Shown: positions 44,408 through 52,884 of the stretch, one piece after another | Position numbering within the stretch: the stretch's first letter is position 1 | Layout: each line of letters begins with the position of its first letter | Origin: Rhizobium sp. SL86 | Lineage (GTDB): Bacteria > Pseudomonadota > Alphaproteobacteria > Rhizobiales > Rhizobiaceae | NCBI RefSeq assembly: GCF_026672545.1 | Contig: NZ_JAPPRJ010000009.1 | Coordinates: 868,001-932,000, forward strand | Length of the DNA stretch: 64,000 bases | Reading direction: 5' to 3' | Notes under the pieces: generated by a model | What the model was told of the DNA's origin: nothing | Database searches by the model: none | Seen by the model: only the letters and a program-made list of their open reading frames with translations | Made by a program: the position numbers and the translations under genes

Positions 44408-45075
44408 CGTGCCGCCCTCCTCGGAAAGACAAGGCCGCCGAGCGCCAGCATGGCCTGCCGCAGCAGGATGGCGAGCGCCAGATAGATCAGGGTCGAGACG
44501 ATATAGGCCTCGAAGGCGCGGAAGGTGCGCGACTGGATGAAGTTCGCGGCAAAGGTGAGGTCTTCCACGGCGATCTGCGAGACAACCGCCGAGCCCAGCA
44601 TGACGATCACCACCTGCGAGGAGAGCGCCGGCCAGATGCGCTGCAGCGAGGGCACCAGCACCACATGGCGAAAGGTCTCGAAGGGGGTCATGGCAAGGCT
44701 CGCGCCCGCCTCGAACTGGCCTCTCGGCGTCGCCTGGATGCCGGCGCGGATGATCTCGCAGCTGTAGGCGCCGAGATTGATGATCATCGCCAGATTGGCG
44801 GCCGACAGCTCGCCGAGCTGGACCCCGAGCGATGGCAGACCAAAGAAGATGAAAAACAGCTGGATGAGGAAGGGCGTGTTGCGGATCAGTTCCACATAAG
44901 CGCCGACGACCGGCTTCAGGAAGCCTGGGCCAAGCGCCCGCGCCCAGGCACAGGCAATGCCGAGCGACACGCCGACCACCCCGCCGACAAGCGTCAGCTG
45001 GCCGGTGATGGCAATACCCTTGGCAATCTGCGGCCAGTATTCGCCAAGCCACAGGAAATCGAATTGGTAGCTCAC
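44404..45075 (-). CDS. Amino acid ABC transporter permease 1
   Basis: The 223-residue permease is of the same family as the next gene, with ELIRNTPFLIQLFFIFFGLP (about 62-81) and the EIIRAGIQATPRGQFEAGASL-type loop near 110-130. With permease 2 it forms the membrane heterodimer for uptake of a polar amino acid or related compound. Confidence 0.92.
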   Translation of the reverse strand: MSYQFDFLWLGEYWPQIAKGIAITGQLTLVGGVVGVSLGIACAWARALGPGFLKPVVGAYVELIRNTPFLIQLFFIFFGLPSLGVQLGELSAANLAMIINLGAYSCEIIRAGIQATPRGQFEAGASLAMTPFETFRHVVLVPSLQRIWPALSSQVVIVMLGSAVVSQIAVEDLTFAANFIQSRTFRAFEAYIVSTLIYLALAILLRQAMLALGGLVFPRRAAR

Positions 45076-45107
45076 GTCAGGATCCCCTTGCGCTGGCCGG
45101 AGAAGGT

Positions 45108-45132
45108 GCCATCCCGGCAGAACCGGGATGGC
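45108..45132 (-). repeat. Intercistronic hairpin after the binding-protein gene
   Basis: GCCATCCCGG/CCGGGATGGC forms a perfect 10-bp stem with a 5-base loop between the binding protein and permease 1. Such hairpins stabilise the upstream mRNA part and raise binding-protein output; that use here is inference. Confidence 0.65.
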
Positions 45133-45147
45133 TTAGCGATGACGGGA

Positions 45148-45933
45148 TCAGAGATCCTTCGGCAGGTCCTGGCCGAGCCACTTCTTGGCAATCGCATTCA
45201 GCGAACCGTCAGCCTTGGCAGCGGCGACCACGGCATTGACCTTCTCCAGAAGCGCTGCCTCGTTCTTGTTGAGGCCGATATAGCAAGGCGAGTTCTTGAT
45301 CAGGAACTTCATCTCCGGGCGCTTCGGCGGGTTCTTGGCGAGGATGGCGGCAGCAACCACGTTGCCAGTCGCCACGACTTCCACCTGGCCGGAGAGGAAG
45401 GCGGAGATGGTGCCGTTATTGTCTTCGTAGCGCTTGATGGTGGCGTCCGACGGCGCAATCTTCGTCAGTTCCAGGTCTTCGACCGAACCGCGGGTAACGG
45501 CAACCGTCTTGCCCTTCAGGTCCTCGGCCTTGGAGAGCGCCAGATCGGCCGGACCGAACACGCCGTTGAAGAAGGGTGCGTAGGCGGTCGAGAAGTCGAT
45601 GACCTTTTCGCGCTCGGCATTCTTGCCGAGGCTGGAGATGACGAGATCCACCTTGTTGGTCTGCAGGTAGGGAATGCGGTTGGCGCTGGTCACCGGCACC
45701 AGTTCCACCTTCACGCCCATTTTCTCGGCGATCATCTTGGCCATGTCGATGTCATAACCCTGCGGGGTCATGTCGGCGCCGACGCTGCCGAAGGGCGGGA
45801 AATCCTGGGGCACGGCCACCCGCAGCGTGCCGCGGGCGGTGATGTCCGCCAGGGCATCGGCATGCGAAACACCGGCAAAACCGAGCGAAGCGGCAAGGGC
45901 AGCGGCGGCGACAAAAAGACGTCTGGTCAACAT
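45148..45933 (-). CDS. Amino acid ABC transporter substrate-binding protein
   Basis: The 261-residue protein has a signal peptide (1-25, cleaved after VSHA) and the PBPb/SBP_bac_3 fold: RGTLRVAVPQDFPPFG, GYDIDMAKMIAEKMG, VDLVISSLGKNAEREKVIDFS and KTVAVTRGSVED. It captures a polar amino acid in the periplasm for the two permeases downstream. The ligand is not deducible. It follows the GntR gene by 21 bases and may share its transcript. Confidence 0.92.
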   Translation of the reverse strand: MLTRRLFVAAAALAASLGFAGVSHADALADITARGTLRVAVPQDFPPFGSVGADMTPQGYDIDMAKMIAEKMGVKVELVPVTSANRIPYLQTNKVDLVISSLGKNAEREKVIDFSTAYAPFFNGVFGPADLALSKAEDLKGKTVAVTRGSVEDLELTKIAPSDATIKRYEDNNGTISAFLSGQVEVVATGNVVAAAILAKNPPKRPEMKFLIKNSPCYIGLNKNEAALLEKVNAVVAAAKADGSLNAIAKKWLGQDLPKDL

Positions 45934-45954
45934 GAATGCGTTCTCCTTTGAGGG

Positions 45955-46692
45955 TTATCTGTGGTTGGTGAATGGCATGGACGACAGGGACGAAAGACCC
46001 GCCTCCAAATCCGGTTGAAGGCTGCGGCGCAGATCGGCGAGCGGATCGGGGCGGCGCGTGAGATCCAGCCCCTCCTCCACCTCGTCGAGATGCTGGATTG
46101 CGAGTGCCGCCGCAGCCTCCGGCTCTCCGGCCTCCAGCGCGGTCACGATGGCGCAATGGCCCTCATGCGATTGCAGGGCGTGGAATTCCGACTGGTAGAG
46201 CAGCGAAATCAGGATGGTGCGCGCGGTCAGGTCACGCAGCACCTCGCGGAGCACCGGATTGCCGGCAATCTCCGCAAGACGAATGTGGAAATCTCCCATC
46301 AGGCAGGTGAGCCTCTGCCGGTCGCCGGCCGCAATCGCCTGGCGTTCTTCCTCCAGATGCTGGTGGAGTGCTGCCCGATCCGCCTCGGAAAGCGCCGGCA
46401 TGGAGCGCAACAGCCCGTATTCAACGATGCGGCGAGCGCCATAGACATGCCGCGCCTCCTCGGCGGAGGGTTCGGCCACGAACCAGCCGCGCCGCGGGCT
46501 GACGGTGACGATGCAGCGCGCCTCAAGCCGCATCATCGCTTCGCGCACACGGGTGCGCGAGACGGAGAACAGCGTCGCGAGCTGGTTTTCGTTGAGCCGC
46601 GCGCCCGGCTGGATGCGCGCCGACAGGATGGCATCGACAATCGCCTTGTCGATCGACTGGAGCTGTGGCGGCGAGGTGGACAAATCTTGCAT
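45955..46692 (-). CDS. GntR family regulator (FCD domain)
   Basis: The 245-residue protein has a winged HTH (about 15-75, with LNENQLATLFSVSRTRVREAMMRLE) and an all-helical FCD ligand domain (about 85-215) with the metal-binding type pattern FHIRLAEIAGN and HCAIVTALEAG. It heads the amino-acid ABC operon and is probably its ligand-responsive regulator. A CTTGCATACAAG palindrome overlaps its start codon, compatible with autoregulation. Confidence 0.9.
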   Translation of the reverse strand: MQDLSTSPPQLQSIDKAIVDAILSARIQPGARLNENQLATLFSVSRTRVREAMMRLEARCIVTVSPRRGWFVAEPSAEEARHVYGARRIVEYGLLRSMPALSEADRAALHQHLEEERQAIAAGDRQRLTCLMGDFHIRLAEIAGNPVLREVLRDLTARTILISLLYQSEFHALQSHEGHCAIVTALEAGEPEAAAALAIQHLDEVEEGLDLTRRPDPLADLRRSLQPDLEAGLSSLSSMPFTNHR

Positions 46693-46697
46693 ACAAG
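46686..46697. promoter_or_regulatory. Candidate GntR operator
   Basis: CTTGCATACAAG is a near-perfect dyad of the TTGTATACAA class bound by FCD-type GntR regulators; it overlaps the GntR start codon. Confidence 0.5.
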
Positions 46698-46824
46698 ACT
46701 GGAAAGCAATCGGCGTGCCAGAACCGAAAACCCATCAGATCGGCGTTTTGGCTGCATGAGACATCAGGCATATGCCGATCTCTAAGGCGGACGACCGTAA
46801 AAAAGCAGGCAGAGCGCCAACGAA

Positions 46825-46859
46825 AGAGGCCGGGCAAATGACTGCCCGGCCTCGTTTTG
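46825..46859 (-). terminator. Terminator hairpin downstream of ilvC
   Basis: GAGGCCGGGCA/TGCCCGGCCTC forms an 11-bp stem with loop AATGAC. The plus-strand side has GTTTTG, the minus-strand side CTCTTTCG, so it may act in both directions. Confidence 0.7.
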
Positions 46860-46894
46860 ATTGTCTGCCTTGTCCAGCCCGAACGGGCTCAGGT

Positions 46895-47117
46895 CTTCAT
46901 TGACCGACCTGTCGACCAGCCTGGTCTTGCCGATCCTCGCATCGCCGAAGGCGTGCGAACCAGATGACCGGGATCGGCAAGCCGACTTAGTTGACAGACT
47001 TGTCGACCAGCTTGTTCTTGCCGATCCCGCATCGCCGAAGGCGTGCCACGGAGATGACCGGGATCGGCGAGCCGCCTTAGTTGACGGACTTGTCGACCAG
47101 CTTGTTCTTGCCGATCC
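46895..47117. repeat. Three tandem copies of the ilvC 3' end (about 90 bp each)
   Basis: The end of ilvC (47053-47117) is followed by a second copy (46963-47052) at a 90-base period and a diverged third copy (about 46895-46962). Copy 2 again encodes the last residues IGKNKLVDKSVN plus stop. Copy 3 reads IGKTRLVDRSVN without stop. Between copies lies the hairpin GCATCGCC-GAA-GGCGTGC. Confidence 0.85.
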
Positions 47118-48096
47118 AGGGCATCATGGCGCGCAGCTTCGTGCCGACTTCCTCGATCTGGTGGCTGTCGTTCATGCGGCGGATGCCCTTGAAACGGGCA
47201 GCACCCGAACGGTATTCCTGCATCCATTCCGAGGTGAACTTGCCGGTCTGGATGTCGTGCAGAACGCGCTTCATTTCAGCCTTGGTTTCGGCGGTGATGA
47301 TGCGCGGACCGGTGACATATTCGCCCCACTCGGCCGTGTTGGAGATCGAGTAGTTCATGTTGGCGATGCCGCCTTCATAGATCAGGTCGACGATCAGCTT
47401 CACTTCGTGCAGGCACTCGAAATAGGCCATTTCCGGCGCGTAACCGGCTTCGACCAGGGTTTCGAAACCGGCGCGGATCAGCTCGACGAGACCGCCGCAC
47501 AGAACGACCTGTTCGCCGAAGAGGTCGGTTTCGCACTCTTCCTTGAAGTTGGTCTCGATGATGCCCGAACGGCCGCCGCCGACGCCGCAGGCGTAGGAGA
47601 GCGCCAGATCAAGCGCGTTGCCGGAAGCATTGTGATGAACGGCAACCAGGCACGGCACGCCGCCGCCCTTCTGGTATTCGCCGCGAACCGTGTGGCCCGG
47701 GCCCTTCGGCGCGATCATGACGACGTCGACCGTCGACTTCGGCTCGATCAGGCCGAAATGCACGTTGAGGCCGTGTGCGAAGGCGATTGCGGCACCATCA
47801 CGGATGTTCGGTGCGATATCGGCCTTGTAGATGTCGGCCTGCAGTTCGTCCGGGGTCGCCATCATCAGGAGGTCGGCCCAGGCAGCGGCTTCGGCAACGG
47901 TCATCACCTTGAAACCGTCGGCTTCGGCCTTCTTGATGGTCGGCGAACCGGCCTTCAGTGCAATCGCGACGTTCTTTGCGCCGGAATCCTTCAGGTTCAG
48001 CGCGTGAGCGCGACCCTGGGAGCCGTAGCCGACGATGACCACGTTCTTCGACTTGATGAGGTTGAGATCGGCATCCTGATCGTAATAGACGCGCAT
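47077..48096 (-). CDS. ilvC: Ketol-acid reductoisomerase
   Basis: IlvC converts acetolactate/acetohydroxybutyrate to dihydroxy-isovalerate/-methylvalerate in valine, leucine and isoleucine synthesis. The 339-residue class I enzyme begins MRVYYDQDADLNLIKSKNVV, has the NADPH-binding GYGSQGRAHALNLKDSG (about 24-40), PKGPGHTVRGEY and the Mg-binding DLFGEQVVLCGG with FECLHEVKLIVD. AAGGA lies 10 bases before the ATG at 48096. A TetR gene ends 40 bases upstream. Its last codons are duplicated downstream. Confidence 0.97.
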   Translation of the reverse strand: MRVYYDQDADLNLIKSKNVVIVGYGSQGRAHALNLKDSGAKNVAIALKAGSPTIKKAEADGFKVMTVAEAAAWADLLMMATPDELQADIYKADIAPNIRDGAAIAFAHGLNVHFGLIEPKSTVDVVMIAPKGPGHTVRGEYQKGGGVPCLVAVHHNASGNALDLALSYACGVGGGRSGIIETNFKEECETDLFGEQVVLCGGLVELIRAGFETLVEAGYAPEMAYFECLHEVKLIVDLIYEGGIANMNYSISNTAEWGEYVTGPRIITAETKAEMKRVLHDIQTGKFTSEWMQEYRSGAARFKGIRRMNDSHQIEEVGTKLRAMMPWIGKNKLVDKSVN

Positions 48097-48136
48097 GTGA
48101 GTTCGTCCTTCCCTATGCGTTGTTATAAAGCTTGGT

Positions 48137-48796
48137 TTACCTGCCCGCAGACGCCCGCTGGGCGCCCCCGGTATCCGTTGAGACGCCATGCAGCTGCAGG
48201 AAGGCGTCGACCGCCCTCGCCGCCTGGCGTTGATTGTCCTTCAGCCCCGGTTCGCCGAGCAGCATGCGCACATGCAGATCCGAGACGATGAGGCCGTAAA
48301 GTGTGTGATAGGCGCTGTCGGCATCGTGGAAACGCAACAGCCCCGCCCGGCGCCCGGCCTCCATCAGGCCGATGGCGCGCCGGTCGATTTGCCGCCGGCC
48401 GTGCTCGATCAGCAACCGGCCGAGCTTGGAGCCTTCGCGGCTGGCCTGGCCGATCGCCAAACGGTTGAGCGCCAGCGACACCTCGCCGGAGAGCACTTCC
48501 AGCAGGTCACGACCAAAGGTTTCCAGATGCTCGCGCAGAAGATCGGGCGTCAGCCGCGCCGAACCCCGCTCGAAGGTGCGCACCTTGCTCGCCTGATGGG
48601 CGATCATCGCGGCCAGAAGACCGTCGCGATCGCCAAACCATTTGTAGAGGCTTTCCTTGGAACAGTTGGCAGCCCGCGCCAGGCCGGAGGTCGTCAACGC
48701 TTTTTCGCCGCCATCCACCAGAAGCTTGAGCGCCTGCTCCAGAACCTCGTTCTGGCGGGGCGAAAACTCCGGCATTTCTGACAGCTCGGCGGACAC
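48137..48796 (-). CDS. TetR family transcriptional regulator
   Basis: The 219-residue protein has a TetR HTH (about 14-60: LTTSGLARAANCSKESLYKWFGDRDGLLAAMI) and a helical ligand domain. The start is probably GTG at 48796, with GGGAGGG 9 bases upstream; an ATG seven codons later is the alternative. A perfect 16-bp palindrome in the divergent promoter region is the likely operator. It precedes ilvC on the same strand, but a functional link to branched-chain synthesis is not shown. Confidence 0.88.
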   Translation of the reverse strand: MSAELSEMPEFSPRQNEVLEQALKLLVDGGEKALTTSGLARAANCSKESLYKWFGDRDGLLAAMIAHQASKVRTFERGSARLTPDLLREHLETFGRDLLEVLSGEVSLALNRLAIGQASREGSKLGRLLIEHGRRQIDRRAIGLMEAGRRAGLLRFHDADSAYHTLYGLIVSDLHVRMLLGEPGLKDNQRQAARAVDAFLQLHGVSTDTGGAQRASAGR

Positions 48797-48863
48797 GTTG
48801 CAAACCCTCCCTCTTGCACATCATAACGCTGCTGAGCGCACATCGGTGCATCACGCAGTCTTG

Positions 48864-48879
48864 CGTACCGTACGGTACG
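48864..48879. promoter_or_regulatory. Perfect 16-bp palindrome, likely TetR operator
   Basis: CGTACCGTACGGTACG is its own reverse complement and lies between the divergent TetR gene (start 48796) and the DUF4087 gene (start 48993). Confidence 0.7.
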
Positions 48880-48992
48880 GTTCCTTCCGTTTAAGCGGGC
48901 GGACCGAAGACGTCAAGAGGGGAATCGGAAGGTCTGGCAAGAATCGCAACAACATCTTATGCAAGGCGAAGGAAGTGGAGGGAGTGGCGACC

Positions 48993-49364
48993 ATGCGGAT
49001 GAATTTTCTTGCGCTGACCTTGGCGGTCGGCACCGGGCTTCTGGCATCGCAGGCAACGGCAGCGGAAAACCGCTGCGGCTGGGTGCAGAACCCGACGCCC
49101 GGCAATTACTGGCTGGATGATCGCGACGGATCGTGGACGATCCTGACCCAGGGCTCGGACCTGGAACCGGACGGCATCGACAACATGCCGGATTTTTCTG
49201 CCGGCCAGTTCGTGCAGACCAATGGTTATTACGGTTACGCCTGCGCCTGCATGTCGGTGGAAACCGACAAGGCGGAGATGCGCATCACCGAGATCCGCTC
49301 CGTCAAACAGCTTCCCTTGTCGAAGTGCAAGAACGACCGGACGCTGCCGAACCCGGAAGGCTGA
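48993..49364 (+). CDS. DUF4087 family secreted protein
   Basis: The 123-residue protein has a signal peptide (about 1-22, cleaved after ATAAE-side Ala) and a Cys-containing mature domain typical of DUF4087: ENRCGWVQNPTPGNYWLDDRDGSW, NGYYGYACACMSVETD and LPLSKCKNDRTLP. Four cysteines probably form disulfides in the periplasm. GGAG lies 9 bases before the ATG. Function unknown; it shares its upstream region, with the palindrome, with the TetR gene. Confidence 0.85.
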   Translation: MRMNFLALTLAVGTGLLASQATAAENRCGWVQNPTPGNYWLDDRDGSWTILTQGSDLEPDGIDNMPDFSAGQFVQTNGYYGYACACMSVETDKAEMRITEIRSVKQLPLSKCKNDRTLPNPEG

Positions 49365-49388
49365 AAACCGCTGGCACCGAAAGAAACG

Positions 49389-49799
49389 TCAGGCAGCGAG
49401 CTCGGACGCATCGAATTTTTCGCGCGCCGCCCGGATCTCCCCATGATGCGCAGCGGCCCAGGACATCACGCCTTGCAACCGCGAAAACAGCGAATGGCCG
49501 AGTGGTGTCATCTTGTATTCGACGCTCGGTGGTTTGGTCGGGAAAACCGTCCGTTCCACATAACCGTCGCGTTGCAGGTCGCGCAGCGTCTGGGTCAGCA
49601 TGCGCTGGGAGATATCGGGGACGAGACGGCGCAACTCGCCGAAACGGTAGGGTTTCTCCGACAGCGCCAGTAGAAGAAGCGTCGCCCACTTGCCGGCGAT
49701 CTGGTTCATGACATCGCGCACCGGGCAATTGTCGGCATTCCATTCCTGTTTGTCGCAGGATGAAAAACTCAAGAGTTCGCGAGGCGTGCGCTGATCCAT
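49389..49799 (-). CDS. HxlR-family winged-helix regulator
   Basis: The 136-residue protein matches HxlR/YtfH-type repressors: DNCPVRDVMNQIAGKWATLLLLAL with the redox-type Cys, then FGELRRLVPDISQRMLTQTLRDLQRDGYVER. It is divergent from a QorB-like quinone reductase gene, the classical QorR-QorB arrangement, and probably represses it until its Cys is modified by electrophiles. AGGGA lies 7 bases before the ATG at 49799. Confidence 0.9.
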   Translation of the reverse strand: MDQRTPRELLSFSSCDKQEWNADNCPVRDVMNQIAGKWATLLLLALSEKPYRFGELRRLVPDISQRMLTQTLRDLQRDGYVERTVFPTKPPSVEYKMTPLGHSLFSRLQGVMSWAAAHHGEIRAAREKFDASELAA

Positions 49800-49876
49800 G
49801 CTGGTTCCCTGAAGGTAACGATCTCCCGCAAAACTGCCTTCTTTACAGGCCGCAGTCAATTCATAGTCTAGTGCTA

Positions 49877-49891
49877 CTCTCAAATTGAGAG
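49877..49891. promoter_or_regulatory. Inverted repeat in the HxlR/SDR intergenic region
   Basis: CTCTCAA-A-TTGAGAG is a perfect 7-bp dyad centred in the divergent promoter; it is the best candidate HxlR operator. Confidence 0.55.
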
Positions 49892-49938
49892 CAAGTTTCA
49901 AGGCTGCATCCCGCAGTCTCCAGTGAAGGACATGACTG

Positions 49939-50820
49939 ATGACGAAACTTCTCGTGACCGGTGCCTCCGGCCAACTGGGCAGCGCCGTGCTGGCCAATCT
50001 GTTGGCAAATGACGGCGTTGCCGCCGATCAGATCGTGGCTGCGAGCCGCAATCCGGCCAAGCTTGCCGACCTTGCCGGCAAGGGCGTCGAAACCCGCGCT
50101 GCCGATTTCGACGATCCGGCAAGCCTCGAAGCCGCCTTTGCCGGTATCGACCGCCTTCTGCTGATTTCGACGGATGAACTGGCGGTGCCCGGCAAGCGGC
50201 TTGCGCAGCACAAGGCAGCCGTTGCCGCCGCCGTCAAGGCGGGCGTGAAGCACATCTTCTATACGTCGATGCCGAACCCGGACAAATCGCTGATCAGCTT
50301 CGCCCCGGATCACCTGGGAACGGAAGAGGCCATCAAGGCGAGCGGCCTGCGTTACACGATCCTGCGCAATTCCTGGTATACCGACAACCATTTCATGGGC
50401 CTGCCGCACGCGCTCGAGGTCGGCAGCTGGTACACGTCGCAGGCAGGCGGTCGCCTGCCGAACATTTCTCGTGCGGACTGCGCGGCAGCGGCGGCCGCCG
50501 CACTGGTCTCTCCGCCGGAAGGCAACGCCCTCCTGACGCTGACGGGCGCGCAATCTCTGACCGCCGAAGAGATTGCCGAGATCGTCTCGAACCTGACCGG
50601 CAAGCCGCTCGCTGTGGTCCAGGTCAGCGACGAACAGCTCGCCGGTGGCCTGCGCGGTGCCGGCATGCCGGAATTTGTCGTCCAGCTGGTGGTCACCGCC
50701 GATGCCAATATTCGCGCCGGCAATTTCGACATGGTCACCGACGATTTCGAGAGCCTGACCGGCCGCAAGCCGCAGACCGTCGCGGACTTCTTCGCCGCCC
50801 ACAAGGCAGCGCTCGGCTGA
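49939..50820 (+). CDS. SDR family NAD(P)H:quinone oxidoreductase (QorB/NmrA-like)
   Basis: The 293-residue protein is an atypical short-chain dehydrogenase with NAD(P)-binding GASGQLGSAVL (about 8-18), ASRNP, and the stretches FYTSMPNPDKS and YTILRNSWYTDN seen in YtfG/QorB-type quinone reductases. It lacks the classical YxxxK active site. It likely reduces quinones in the cytoplasm under control of the divergent HxlR protein. Confidence 0.9.
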   Translation: MTKLLVTGASGQLGSAVLANLLANDGVAADQIVAASRNPAKLADLAGKGVETRAADFDDPASLEAAFAGIDRLLLISTDELAVPGKRLAQHKAAVAAAVKAGVKHIFYTSMPNPDKSLISFAPDHLGTEEAIKASGLRYTILRNSWYTDNHFMGLPHALEVGSWYTSQAGGRLPNISRADCAAAAAAALVSPPEGNALLTLTGAQSLTAEEIAEIVSNLTGKPLAVVQVSDEQLAGGLRGAGMPEFVVQLVVTADANIRAGNFDMVTDDFESLTGRKPQTVADFFAAHKAALG

Positions 50821-50879
50821 CCACCGCCTGATCAGCCGGAAGAGCCGGTGGCGTGCGCCTTGCGCGCCGCCGGCATATA

Positions 50880-50894
50880 GTTGACTCAGTCAAC
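50880..50894. promoter_or_regulatory. Inverted repeat upstream of the MarR-GNAT gene
   Basis: GTTGACT-C-AGTCAAC is a perfect 7-bp dyad 38 bases before the start codon, with the geometry of a MarR dimer site; it suggests autoregulation. Confidence 0.6.
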
Positions 50895-50931
50895 GAAATA
50901 ATGGACAAAGTCTCCTATATGGGAGGCGACC

Positions 50932-51855
50932 ATGTCCGATCTGCTCGATACCATCCGGCGCTTCAACCGCTTTTATACCGACCACCTCGGCCTGTTGTCG
51001 CAAGCCTATCTGCAGTCACCTTATTCCCTGACGGAAGCGCGGGTGATCTACGAAATCGGTGCACGGCCCGGCGTGACCGCCGCAGATCTCACCCGCGACC
51101 TCACGCTCGATCCCGCTTATCTCAGCCGCATCCTGCGGCGGTTACGCGCGGAAAACCTGCTGCGCAGCGAACGCGACGCCAACGATCGCCGCAGCCAGAA
51201 CCTGTTTCTGACCGACGCCGGCCAATCGGAGTGGCAAACGCTTGGCGACCAATCGCGCCGGCAGATCGAACAGTCGCTGGCGCCGCTTGATACCGACGCG
51301 AAAAACACCCTGGTGGACGCCATGAAGACTGTCCGGGATCTGCTTGATTTGGCAGAGAACAACAACACTCCGGCGATCCTGCGTCAGCACCGGCCCGGCG
51401 ACATGGGCTGGGTGATCGAGGCGCAAACGCGATTCTACACCGAAACCTTCGGCTGGAATGACCAGTTCGAGGCGCTGGCCGCCGAGGTAGCAGGGCAATA
51501 CCTGAAGAGCTTCGACCCGGCTCTGGAACGGGGATGGATTGCCGAACGGAACGGACGCCGTGTCGGCTCTGTCTTTATTGCCAACGGCGGCGAGGGCATC
51601 GCCAAACTGCGCCTGCTTTATGTGGATGGCACCGCCCGCGGTCTCGGCCTCGGCAAACTGCTCGTCGCCGAGGCGATCCACTTCGCCCGCCAGTGCGGTT
51701 ATCGTCAGTTATCGCTGTGGACCAATGACAATCTGGAGGCCGCGCGGTCGATCTACCGGAAGGCAGGTTTTCGCCTGGTGTCCGAGGAGCGGCACAGGAT
51801 GTTCGGGCCGGAACTGACCGGCCAGACCTGGGTGCTGGACCTCAGGCCCGCCTGA
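50932..51855 (+). CDS. MarR regulator fused to GNAT acetyltransferase
   Basis: Residues about 1-140 are a MarR winged-helix domain (LTEARVIYEIGARPGVTAADL, DPAYLSRILRRL, RRSQNLFLTDAG). Residues about 150-305 are a GNAT N-acetyltransferase with the acetyl-CoA loop GLGLGKLLVAEAI and the late ARSIYRKAGFRLVSEE. Such fusions are frequent in proteobacteria; the enzyme's acceptor is unknown. GGGAGG lies 6 bases before the ATG. A MarR-type palindrome lies directly upstream. Confidence 0.93.
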   Translation: MSDLLDTIRRFNRFYTDHLGLLSQAYLQSPYSLTEARVIYEIGARPGVTAADLTRDLTLDPAYLSRILRRLRAENLLRSERDANDRRSQNLFLTDAGQSEWQTLGDQSRRQIEQSLAPLDTDAKNTLVDAMKTVRDLLDLAENNNTPAILRQHRPGDMGWVIEAQTRFYTETFGWNDQFEALAAEVAGQYLKSFDPALERGWIAERNGRRVGSVFIANGGEGIAKLRLLYVDGTARGLGLGKLLVAEAIHFARQCGYRQLSLWTNDNLEAARSIYRKAGFRLVSEERHRMFGPELTGQTWVLDLRPA

Positions 51856-51883
51856 ACGGCCTGCTAAGGTCAGAAGAATGGGG

Positions 51884-52636
51884 TCAGATTGCCTCGCCGC
51901 AGGCGCGACGGAAACGGCGCACGGTCTCGGCCATGCCGTATTCCAGCGCATCGGCGGTCAACCCGTGACCGATCGAGACTTCGGCAAGATGCGGAATGCG
52001 TTTTGCCAGCGCCGGCAGGTTGGCGACCGTCAGATCGTGCCCGGCATTGACGCCGAGACCCTCGGCCTTGGCCGCATCGGCGGTCCGTCCCAGCAGCTCC
52101 AGCATCTCCTTGGCCTTGTCCGGCGCATCGAAACAGCCGCCATAAGGGCCGGTATAAAGCTCGATGCGATCGGCACCGGTCGCCTTGGCAAGCTTCACCG
52201 CCTCTTCGTCGCCATCGCCATCGGCAAACAGCGAAACACGCATGCCCTTGGCTTTCAGCCGCGCGACGATCGGCTTCAGCATCTCGCCCTGCTGGCGGAA
52301 ATCGAAACCGTGATCGGAGGTGGCCTGCGACGGATCATCCGGCACCAGCGTCACCTGTTCCGGCTCGGTGCGTTCGCACAGAGCGAGAAAATCCTCGCTC
52401 GGATACCCTTCGATATTGAACTCGGCATTGGGGAACGCATCATCGATCAATGCCCGCAGCACCGGAAGGTCGGAAAACCGGATGTGCCGCTGGTCAGGGC
52501 GCGGATGCACCGTCAGCCCATAGGCGCCTGCTTCCAGCGCGATCCGTCCGAGGTGAGCGACACTCGGCCAGGGCAGATCGCGGCGATTGCGCAGCATGGC
52601 GACGGCATTCAGATTGACGGAAAGCTTGGCGGGCAT
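51884..52636 (-). CDS. pdxJ: Pyridoxine 5'-phosphate synthase
   Basis: PdxJ condenses 3-amino-2-oxopropyl phosphate with 1-deoxyxylulose-5-phosphate to form vitamin B6 in the cytoplasm. The 250-residue protein shows SVNLNAVAMLRNRR at the N-terminus, LTVHPRPDQRHIR, EFNIEGYPS, VTLVPDDPSQATSDHG, RIELYTGPY and VNAGHDLTVANL. It is complete and normal in size. GAAGGA lies 9 bases before the ATG. Confidence 0.96.
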   Translation of the reverse strand: MPAKLSVNLNAVAMLRNRRDLPWPSVAHLGRIALEAGAYGLTVHPRPDQRHIRFSDLPVLRALIDDAFPNAEFNIEGYPSEDFLALCERTEPEQVTLVPDDPSQATSDHGFDFRQQGEMLKPIVARLKAKGMRVSLFADGDGDEEAVKLAKATGADRIELYTGPYGGCFDAPDKAKEMLELLGRTADAAKAEGLGVNAGHDLTVANLPALAKRIPHLAEVSIGHGLTADALEYGMAETVRRFRRACGEAI

Positions 52637-52884
52637 CGCGGTTGTTCCTTCGGCAGATGAGTAGATTGTCTAGACCAAACCGCAGCAGGCCGGCAACGGC
52701 ACGCGCCGCCAGAACACATGCAAAATGCTGAAGCCTCTATGAATTCTTGTGGTGATGGAATCGCAGTTTCATTTATATCAAAAGTTGCTAATTTTAGAAC
52801 AACTATAAGACGGCCAGAGCCGTCGCTGGGAAGGAAACGATAAAATGCCGAAAGCGGGCTTTCGGCCAGATGCGGGAGGTGTCA

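Noticed and set aside
43748..45052. 434-codon frame spanning both permease genes
   Set aside because: Only its last 219 codons encode permease 2. The upstream part is an out-of-frame reading of permease 1, which is clearly coded in another frame with a proper start and a four-base overlap.
52660..52680. Possible palindrome TTGTCTAGACCAA upstream of pdxJ
   Set aside because: The arms match only when shifted by one base, so it is not a good dyad.
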